From: Prevotella sp.
GTDB taxonomy: Bacteria > Bacteroidota > Bacteroidia > Bacteroidales > Bacteroidaceae
Assembly (NCBI GenBank): GCA_016285075.1
Contig: JAEEQB010000016.1
Coordinates: forward strand, 1-64,000
Reading direction: 5' to 3'
DNA length: 64,000 bases
The translations under genes were made by a program, and so were the position numbers. The notes below the pieces were generated by a model, which had not been told where the DNA came from, made no database searches, and was given only the letters and a program-made list of their open reading frames with translations. Below are positions 60,257 to 64,000 of the stretch, in pieces; within the stretch, counting starts at the first letter, position 1; each line of letters opens with the position of its first letter.

Positions 60257-62772
60257 AATATTCCATTGAAAAGATTACGACCCTGCTTGGTGCTCGCCGT
60301 TACGGCGAGAAAGACGCCAACGTCAGGTGGCTGCTCACCGACAGCCGCTCACTCTGTTTCCCTGAGGAGACTTTGTTCTTTGCCCTGCGCACCAAGCGCA
60401 ACGACGGTCATCGCTATATTGACGACCTGTATCGCAGGGGAGTACGGTCGTTCGTGGTCGAGCAGGTCCCCGCCAGCTATGAAAGCCACTATACAGAGGC
60501 CAACTTCCTTGTCGTTCCTTCGCCACTGGCAGCCCTGCAGCGGCTGGCCGAGCGCCATCGCGACGAATTCAACATCCCCATTGTGGGTATTACGGGCAGT
60601 AACGGCAAGACCATGGTGAAAGAATGGCTTTACCAGATCGTCTCCGGTGTCGGCTGTTCCGACCCGCAGGAGCCCAAGGCTTCCAACACCCAGGTGGTGC
60701 GTTCGCCTCGCAGTTACAACTCACAGATTGGCGTGCCTTTGTCCGTCTGGCTGCTCAACGAGCAGACACAGGTGGGAATCTTTGAAGCGGGCATCAGCCA
60801 ACCGGGTGAGATGCTGGCCCTGCACGACATTATCCAGCCCACCATCGGCGTTCTTACCTGTCTTCGGACGGCCCATCAGGAAAACTTCCGTTCCATGGAA
60901 GAGAAGTGCATGGAGAAGCTTCAGCTGATGCACGGCACAAAGGCCATTGTCTATCCGTCGGACGACGATGTGGTGGGACGCTGCATTCGCCGTTCAGCCT
61001 ATCAAGGACAGAAGATCGGGTGGTCGCGCTATAACGAGAAGGCGCCTTTATATATAAAAGAGGTAAAGGACGAACGTGTGACCTACGTCTATCAGGGCGA
61101 GGAACATACCTACAGCATTCCCTTCATCGACAATGCATCGATCGAGAATTCCATCACCTGCGTGGCCACAGCCCTGCTCCTAGGGATGAAGCCTGCGAAG
61201 ATAGCCGAACGGATGGCCCATCTGGAGCCTGTCGCCATGCGTCTGGAAGTGAAGCAGGGGCAGCGGGGGCTGACGCTGATCAACGACTCGTACAACAACG
61301 ACGTCAACTCATTGGACATTGCCCTCGACTTCATGAACCGCCGTCAGTCCACATCACCCACCACCCGTCTCGCGCCTCTGAAGAACACCCTCATCCTCAG
61401 CGACATCTACCAGAGCGGCTCTCAGCCCACGGAACTCTATCAGGAAGTGGACGGACTGCTGCGCAAACGGGGCGTGGACAAATTCATCGGCATAGGCCCC
61501 GACATCTCGGCTCAGTCTCATACATTCACCATAGGCGAGAAATACTTCTTTTCCACAGTTGACGATTTCCTGCAAAGCCCTGTCTTCCATCAGCTCCACG
61601 ACGAGCTGATCCTGCTCAAGGGCGCCCGTCGCTTCGGCTTCGAGCGTATCACCGAGCTGCTGGAGCAGAAAGTCCATGAGACAATCCTTGAAGTCAATCT
61701 GAATGCAGTGGTGGAAAACCTCAACCATTTCCGTTCCTTCCTCAAGCCCGAGACCAAGATGGTGTGCATGGTCAAAGCCGATGCATACGGTGCCGGTGCC
61801 ATTGAGATTGCCAAGACGCTGCAGGATCATCGTGTGGACTATCTCGCCGTGGCAGTAGCCGACGAGGGCGTTGCCCTCCGCAAGGCAGGCATCACCTCCA
61901 ACATCATGGTGATGAACCCAGAGATGTCGTCGTTCAAGACCCTCTTCGACTACGACCTCGAGCCCGAGGTCTACAGTTTCCGTCTGCTCGATGCACTCGT
62001 CCGTGCAGCCCGTAAAGAGGGAATTACCGGCTGGCCTGTCCACATCAAACTCGATACAGGCATGCATCGCTTAGGGTTCAATGCCGACGAGATTGGTCAG
62101 CTCATTGACCGTCTGCATAGGCAGCAGGCCGTCATTCCCCGTTCCGTTTTCTCTCATTTCGTTGGTTCCGACAGCGACGACTTCAACGAGTTCTCCGCTC
62201 GCCAGTTCCAGCTGTTCGATGAGGAAAGCCGACGCCTGCAGGACGCTTTCAGTCACAAGATACTCCGGCACATTGACAACTCGGCCGGTATCGAGCATTT
62301 CCCTGAACGACAACTCGACATGTGCCGCCTCGGCATCGGCCTGTATGGAGTAGAGCCCTATAGCAGCGATCACTCCTTGCTGAAATGCGTCAGCACGCTC
62401 AAGACCACCATCCTGCAGCTTCGCCATGTGAAGGCGGGCGACTCTATTGGCTACAGCCGTCGTACAGTGCTTGACCGCGACAGCCTCATAGGTGCTATAC
62501 CCATTGGATACGCCGATGGACTGAACCGTCGGCTGGGCAATCGTCATGGCTACTGCCTGGTCAATGGCCAAAAGGCAGAATATGTAGGAAACATCTGCAT
62601 GGACGTGGCCATGATTGACGTGACGGACATTCCCTGCCATGAAGGCGACATGGTCGAAATCTTCGGCGATCACCTGCCCGTCTCTGTGCTCAGCGATACA
62701 CTTGACACCATTGCCTACGAGGTGCTGACAGGTGTCTCTAACCGCGTGAAGCGCGTCTATTTCCAGGATTGA
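60253..62772 (+). CDS. murF-alr: Bifunctional MurF ligase / alanine racemase fusion
   Basis: The 839-residue protein joins two cell-wall enzymes, a known arrangement in Bacteroidetes. The MurF half (about 1-460) adds D-Ala-D-Ala to the UDP-MurNAc-tripeptide and has the P-loop GITGSNGKT (from G112). The racemase half (about 470-839) makes D-alanine and has the PLP lysine K508 in MVKADAYGAGA, RHIDNSAG, GYSRRTV with the catalytic tyrosine and GYADGLNRRLGN. The product of one half feeds (through D-Ala-D-Ala ligase) into the other. The GSCFA gene overlaps its start. A shift from the usual separate genes is not an error here, as both halves are complete. Confidence 0.95.
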   Translation: MKYSIEKITTLLGARRYGEKDANVRWLLTDSRSLCFPEETLFFALRTKRNDGHRYIDDLYRRGVRSFVVEQVPASYESHYTEANFLVVPSPLAALQRLAERHRDEFNIPIVGITGSNGKTMVKEWLYQIVSGVGCSDPQEPKASNTQVVRSPRSYNSQIGVPLSVWLLNEQTQVGIFEAGISQPGEMLALHDIIQPTIGVLTCLRTAHQENFRSMEEKCMEKLQLMHGTKAIVYPSDDDVVGRCIRRSAYQGQKIGWSRYNEKAPLYIKEVKDERVTYVYQGEEHTYSIPFIDNASIENSITCVATALLLGMKPAKIAERMAHLEPVAMRLEVKQGQRGLTLINDSYNNDVNSLDIALDFMNRRQSTSPTTRLAPLKNTLILSDIYQSGSQPTELYQEVDGLLRKRGVDKFIGIGPDISAQSHTFTIGEKYFFSTVDDFLQSPVFHQLHDELILLKGARRFGFERITELLEQKVHETILEVNLNAVVENLNHFRSFLKPETKMVCMVKADAYGAGAIEIAKTLQDHRVDYLAVAVADEGVALRKAGITSNIMVMNPEMSSFKTLFDYDLEPEVYSFRLLDALVRAARKEGITGWPVHIKLDTGMHRLGFNADEIGQLIDRLHRQQAVIPRSVFSHFVGSDSDDFNEFSARQFQLFDEESRRLQDAFSHKILRHIDNSAGIEHFPERQLDMCRLGIGLYGVEPYSSDHSLLKCVSTLKTTILQLRHVKAGDSIGYSRRTVLDRDSLIGAIPIGYADGLNRRLGNRHGYCLVNGQKAEYVGNICMDVAMIDVTDIPCHEGDMVEIFGDHLPVSVLSDTLDTIAYEVLTGVSNRVKRVYFQD

Positions 62773-63392
62773 CAAGTCATCGCATGCCACAAAAACGAGA
62801 GGGTGGGGCGGCTCTCGCTGATCCATAGGTTCGTGAATCGCGGGGGGTGATTGATTGTTTGAGAGAATCAATGACCCTTTTACCATGACATCAGATTACT
62901 GAGTACGCTCTCGTTCATGAATGAAGATGCCACGCATCTGGAGAAAGTGAAAACACCACTTATTGGAATGTGGCCATTTAGCAAAACGTGAGCAAATAAT
63001 TAGCAGAAAAATTAGCATTCCGTTACAGGCAACGGAATGCTAATTTTTTTGCTAATTTTGTCTTGGGCATTGCCCTGTGCTGCAAGCTTTTGGCCTTTCA
63101 GACCGTTTTTTCTTACTTACGGAAGTCGAGTAAATTAATTTACAAATTGTGATAGCAATCAACAGCGTTTTCAACATCAGAGCCAACAAGGAAAATGCGT
63201 GGCCTTCAATGTGTTCACTGGCTGCGAAAGCGTGCTCAGCTCAGGTAGTCGCGATAGGGGGATGACAAAAAGGCGTACCAAACGCTCGATAAATATTGTA
63301 CGAAGTGATCCCTAAAAAGATGTTTGAGATTAATAATATAGATTGATTGTGTGAGTTTGAAAAAATCGAACAATATGTCGTTGGTCTGTTAG
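62773..63392. other. Non-coding, apparently decayed region
   Basis: After murF-alr no credible gene is seen until a remnant at 63393. A strong hairpin lies at 63007-63048. The rest has scattered stops in all frames; a minus-strand frame (62071-62886) is a shadow of murF-alr. Confidence 0.6.
63007..63048. terminator. Long perfect hairpin, probably an intrinsic terminator
   Basis: An 18-bp perfect stem (63007-63024 with 63031-63048) around the loop ACAGGC, followed by more T. The nearest upstream gene is murF-alr, 234 bases away. Fragments ATTAGC/GCTAAT repeat on both flanks. Confidence 0.75.
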
Positions 63393-63787
63393 AGTTATAC
63401 GGCCTACAATGAAGGTGAAGAGCAGCTTGTAAGGACGCTGCTCCATCACTTTTACTGCGTCGTTGCCATGTTCAAAGGACTGAGTCCCGAGGAACGTGCT
63501 TTGGTGTGTCGCAGGTATGCAAAAAAGTACCGTTGTTTTTTTGAAACAAAATGCAATCAAAAAGAGAGAAAAAGAAGAAATGAAAAAGAAAAATTCCCCC
63601 CTGCACCCCCTATAAAAGAAAAAGAAAAAAAAGAAAAAGACGAGAAAACCCCCACCCCCTACCGCGGACGCGTGAGGAAAAATCTGATTCTTTTGAAGAT
63701 CGTAAAGAAGCATTCAGACAAGAATGTTTGAAGCTTGTCGGAGAGAATACTTGCATCGTCAATCAAGCTCGATCGCTCGTTAAGTGA
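63393..63787 (+). pseudogene. Frameshifted remnant of a mobile-element-type gene
   Basis: One frame gives AYNEGEEQLVRTLLHHF, FKGLSPEERALVCRRYAKKY and a lysine-rich linker KFPPAPPIKEKEKKEKDEKTPTP. From 63668 a different frame continues with TREEKSDSFEDRKEAFRQEC and LKLVGE before stopping at 63785-63787. From memory, such a KEKEK/PP linker followed by a DRKEAFRQECLKLV segment occurs in replication-associated proteins of Bacteroidetes integrative elements. The frame change lies near 63660-63667, and the C-terminal domain is lost where the 22-bp array begins. I call it a broken gene; I cannot name the family firmly. Confidence 0.5.
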
Positions 63788-63862
63788 ACGTTGCTCACTC
63801 GGCATGTCAACTGCAGTGACTCGGCATGTCAACTGCAGTGACTCGGCATGAGAACAGCATCG
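63775..63862 (+). repeat. Four-unit array with exact 22-bp period
   Basis: Units begin at 63775, 63797, 63819 and 63841. Units 2 and 3 are identical (ACTCGGCATGTCAACTGCAG plus TG), unit 4 is half changed, and unit 1 (TTAAGTGAACGTTGCTC) closely resembles the units at 46325-46547. Confidence 0.88.
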
Positions 63863-63928
63863 TGAACGGGAGCGAAAAAGCAAGGTGGCAGAGTTTTCAA
63901 CATGTTTCACTTTTAAATTTCAATTCTA

Positions 63929-64000
63929 ATGGGTTTAGTAAACAATCCCGTAATGGGAATCAACTTCCTTCACGAATTGACATGCTCGCCATTCATCCAC
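63929..64000 (+). CDS. Possible start of a gene running off the right edge
   Basis: An open frame from ATG at 63929 covers 24 codons (MGLVNNPVMGINFLHELTC and on) to the window end. The opening does not look like a signal peptide and matches no family I know. No TAnnTTTG promoter is seen just upstream. It may be a real gene or chance. Confidence 0.3.
   Translation, partial: MGLVNNPVMGINFLHELTCSPFIH

Overview
The window looks like a chromosome segment of a Prevotella-like member of the Bacteroidales. Supporting signs are a SusC/SusD polysaccharide-utilisation locus, promoters with the Bacteroidetes form (TTTG, about 20 bases, TAnnTTTG), few Shine-Dalgarno-dependent starts, a MurF-Alr fusion, a GSCFA-domain protein and the RND efflux and DnaE/TrxA gene sets. 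Species cannot be decided from the sequence alone.

Region by region. 1-4660 is an accessory island on the minus strand. It holds a cut-off transposase-like start, two lipoprotein genes (one junction apparently damaged by a single base), small membrane proteins, an AT-rich trio containing a membrane-anchored Arf/SR-beta-like GTPase, an Asp-box repeat protein, a zinc ribbon and a 90-residue protein, all possibly read from one promoter near 4640. 4712-7531 holds a secreted MORN-like protein, two 22-bp-period repeat arrays, a DJ-1/PfpI protein, and a GxxExxY gene inside an inverted-repeat-bounded cassette followed by a 168-bp tandem duplication that reaches into ispD. 7485-21311 is housekeeping and envelope: ispD-recG, a secreted 5'-nucleotidase, bcp with a TPR sensor kinase, and an RND tripartite efflux operon ending in an lpxA-like gene.

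21938-37344 is a pectin-type utilisation locus: SusC, SusD, a secreted surface protein, a 1791-residue surface protein with duplicated modules, and a PL1-like pectate lyase. Glycan would be bound and cut at the surface and the oligosaccharides imported through SusCD. No dedicated sensor lies beside it in this window. 37426-45402 returns to core genes: a small acidic protein, trxA, dnaE, then psd-pssA divergently, pyrH and birA. 45563-47911 has a SIMPL protein, a ten-unit 22-bp array and a short penicillin-binding-type transpeptidase.

47962-56780 reads as one long minus-strand unit: LacI regulator, GH9 glycosidase, iron alcohol dehydrogenase, NAD-dependent epimerase and a TonB-dependent receptor, probably a small self-regulated sugar unit. 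56894-62772 holds an RluA pseudouridine synthase, fabG under a TetR regulator with a clear operator, an initiator-type tRNA-Met, a GSCFA protein and murF-alr. 62773-64000 is mostly decayed, with a strong hairpin, a frameshifted remnant of a mobile-element gene and another 22-bp array.

The most unusual signals are (i) intergenic arrays at several loci that share an exact 22-bp period but not their sequence, (ii) the GxxExxY cassette with inverted repeats, and (iii) the AT-rich GTPase cassette.
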